Position numbers and translations under genes: made by a program
DNA from: Desulfobacteraceae bacterium
GTDB taxonomy: Bacteria > Desulfobacterota > Desulfobacteria > Desulfobacterales > UBA5852
DNA: 64,000 nt
Direction of reading: 5' to 3'
NCBI GenBank assembly: GCA_014237395.1
Contig: JABZFP010000032.1
Coordinates: 62,001 to 126,000 of the forward strand
Notes under the pieces: model-generated
What the model saw: only the letters and a program-made list of their open reading frames with translations
Databases searched by the model: none
What the model was told of the DNA's origin: nothing
Shown here: positions 62,574 to 64,000 of the stretch, piece by piece
Numbering within the stretch: the first letter of the stretch is position 1
Layout of the letters: every line of letters begins with the position of its first letter

Positions 62574-62975
62574 ATGACGCTACAGGAGAAAATCAAAGCG
62601 GATTTGACAACGGCCATGAAGGCTCGGGATGATGAAAGAAAAGAAGCCCTGCGTGTGGTTATCGGCGAGTTCGGCCGGCTGCCGGCCAAAGAGCTCACCG
62701 ATGACGCCGTGTTGCAAGTTCTAAAAAAACTGATCAAGTCCGAGAAAGAAGTCTTGAGCCGCCAGGGGGAAAGCGCGGCATCGCCTTACTTGGAGGTTTT
62801 GGAGGCCTATCTTCCGGCGATGGCTTCCGAGACAGAAATCGCCGACTGGATTCGGGCCAATATCGATTTGGCGGGGTACAAAAACAAGATGCAGGCCATG
62901 GGCGACATCATGCGCCATTTCGGCGCCAACGCCGATGGCAAGACCGTCCAAAAGATCCTTCAGGATATGCCCTGA
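62574..62975 (+). CDS. GatB/YqeY domain protein
   Basis: A 133-residue YqeY protein, resembling the tRNA-binding tail of the amidotransferase GatB. Markers are MTLQEKIKADLTTAMKARD, ALRVVIGEFGRL and LEAYLPAMASETEI. The start at 62574 follows AAAGGAATGACAGAC; an ATG 9 bp earlier lies within that site. YqeY may help glutaminyl-tRNA use or act alone. It converges on the DUF4124 gene. Confidence 0.93.
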   Translation: MTLQEKIKADLTTAMKARDDERKEALRVVIGEFGRLPAKELTDDAVLQVLKKLIKSEKEVLSRQGESAASPYLEVLEAYLPAMASETEIADWIRANIDLAGYKNKMQAMGDIMRHFGANADGKTVQKILQDMP

Positions 62976-62980
62976 GCCGC

Positions 62981-63595
62981 CTAAGGTGACGGGGTTTCAG
63001 CGTCATCCCGATTGTCATCACCGGAAGAACCGCCGGTCGATGATGCCACCGGGGCAGATGAAAGCCTGTCGGCAAGGGGGTCACTGGACGAAGGGGAGGA
63101 CGATTGAAACGCACCTTGTCTTTTCATGCGAAAGTAGCGTTCGGGGTCAGTTTGGAGTAAGGCCAGCTGCTCCTGGAGCGGTCTGATGCGCGCGTCCTTC
63201 ATGCCTTGCGTAAAGGATTTTCCAATGGACAAGCCTTTGATTTTTTTTATTTCGGATTCAAGGCGCTGTTTTTCCTTCTCAGCCCTGGCGGCCAGGCGGT
63301 CGTTCATCCGTTTTTCACCTTCGGTATCCGGCTCGGTTTGCTCCGTTTCATCTTCCGAGGGAGGCGTGTCTGGCGGTTCCCGGTCGGTATCGGATATTTC
63401 GCTTGATTCGGAAGCCTGCGGTGCAGGGACTTCTTCCGGCCGGACGTCGGCGGCTTCGACATCGTTGGGAATGCCGGTGTTGCTATAATGGCGGACACCA
63501 TTGTCATCGGTCCAGTAATAAACCGATCCGGCGTGCAGCAGTCCCGTAACAAAAACGGATACGAAAAGTATTGCAATGAACCATCGTATTTTCAT
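62981..63595 (-). CDS. DUF4124 domain-containing periplasmic protein
   Basis: A 204-residue exported protein. The Sec signal is residues 1-22 (cut after LLHA). The DUF4124 domain has VYYWTDDNGVRHYSNTGIP. The middle is very acidic (SDTDREPPDTPPSEDETEQTEPDTEGEKR, low complexity) and the C-terminus is charged coiled coil then Ser/Gly-rich. The start follows GCAGGAGGCACCG. DUF4124 proteins are common, unstudied envelope proteins. Confidence 0.9.
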   Translation of the reverse strand: MKIRWFIAILFVSVFVTGLLHAGSVYYWTDDNGVRHYSNTGIPNDVEAADVRPEEVPAPQASESSEISDTDREPPDTPPSEDETEQTEPDTEGEKRMNDRLAARAEKEKQRLESEIKKIKGLSIGKSFTQGMKDARIRPLQEQLALLQTDPERYFRMKRQGAFQSSSPSSSDPLADRLSSAPVASSTGGSSGDDNRDDAETPSP

Positions 63596-63716
63596 CGGTG
63601 CCTCCTGCCGAATGATGGTGGGGAGCGTTTTGACAAGACTAAGTTAACAGGTATCACTACAAAATCAAGACTCAAAGTGTATTCGAAACCGACATGGCTC
63701 TCTCGAAGATGACGTG

Positions 63717-64000
63717 ATGACTTACTGGCACAAGATCATACCAAAGATTCAGTCGCTGTATCCGGGCGGGGCGTCCTCCGGGCATCAACCCGCTCACAGT
63801 GTTGAATACTGGCGTGACCGTATTCTCGACATCATCTACCGATCGACGGCGATTTTAGGTTGGATTGCTTACCTGCCAAGCGTCTATCTGGCCTTCATCG
63901 AGGGCATCTGGTGGCTGGTGGCCTTCAATACCATCGGCTACGCCTGGTTCGTCTGGGCTGCCTTTTCCCGGCACCTGTCCTTTAAGCTCAAAGCCGTTTT
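63717..64000 (+). CDS. Membrane protein N-terminus (partial at window edge)
   Basis: The frame begins MTYWHKIIPKIQSLYPGG and continues SVEYWRDRILDIIYRSTAI with hydrophobic segments at about 48-68 and 70-86, running past 64000. The layout (WRDRIL... then paired spans) resembles N-terminal sensory modules of membrane histidine kinases, but only about 95 residues are visible. No ribosome site stands out. Confidence 0.6.
   Translation, partial: MTYWHKIIPKIQSLYPGGASSGHQPAHSVEYWRDRILDIIYRSTAILGWIAYLPSVYLAFIEGIWWLVAFNTIGYAWFVWAAFSRHLSFKLKAV

Overview
The window reads as a chromosomal segment of an anaerobic, GC-rich (roughly 57% by eye) Gram-negative bacterium, most likely a sulfate-reducing Desulfobacterota of the Desulfobacteraceae/Desulfosarcinaceae type. 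The evidence is indirect: a pyruvate phosphate dikinase, a DUF3786 protein, a thiolase with the N-terminal insertion I associate with these bacteria, a geranylgeranyl-reductase-family flavoprotein, a DUF401 permease, a pterin-binding methyltransferase, lipoproteins and outer-membrane proteins. No rRNA, tRNA, insertion sequence, prophage block or CRISPR array was seen. Most genes have good Shine-Dalgarno sites and the same codon style, so this looks like core chromosome with scattered poorly characterised genes rather than an island.

Layout. 0-9 kb: the 3' half of ppdK, a NarL-type two-component pair, a PurF-like amidotransferase lacking the catalytic N-terminal cysteine, and carB. 9-12 kb: a bd-type quinol oxidase operon (cydA-cydB-39-residue DUF2474-like protein-small CxxC protein), divergent from a MerR/B12-binding regulator whose promoter appears to give a leaderless mRNA and shares a 13-bp palindrome with the cyd promoter. 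The regulator overlaps an ADP-ribosylglycohydrolase gene. 13.8-18.6 kb: small unknown proteins, a SPOR-NlpC/P60 lipoprotein and a penicillin-acylase-type lipoprotein. 18.7-24.8 kb: a yebG pair, a MarR regulator with a methyltransferase, CvfB, a zinc peptidase, a GGR-family flavoprotein, DUF3786 and a short coiled-coil protein.

25-33 kb: a Kch-like potassium channel, the first of two Cys-cluster paralogues, DUF401, DinB, an ABM-domain protein, an old-yellow-enzyme reductase, a strong bidirectional terminator and an outer-membrane beta-barrel. 33-44.8 kb: mostly minus-strand genes. These include a standalone TrpB2-type synthase, an FNR-like reductase coupled to PduO, a LigB dioxygenase, a thioesterase, a poly-gamma-glutamate hydrolase, a class I amidotransferase, DUF1189, a PA14 lipoprotein, a dimethylargininase-gamma-glutamylcyclotransferase pair, the second Cys-cluster paralogue and an Rrf2 regulator with a readable promoter. 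45-58.5 kb: mostly housekeeping plus-strand genes (der, rarA, CBS, usp, thiolase, AI-2E permease, gyrA-gpsA-radC, TVP38), interrupted by a minus-strand NRDE gene. 58.6-64 kb: a 353-residue orphan, a His-rich protein, a U32 peptidase-pterin methyltransferase operon, YqeY, a DUF4124 protein and the start of a membrane protein cut by the window edge.

No single complete, obviously new multi-gene system was found. The best leads are the MerR/B12-cyd-ARH region, the Cys-less PurF, the two Cys-cluster paralogues with the adjoining dimethylargininase genes, the tandem YebG genes, and the orphan at 58.6 kb.
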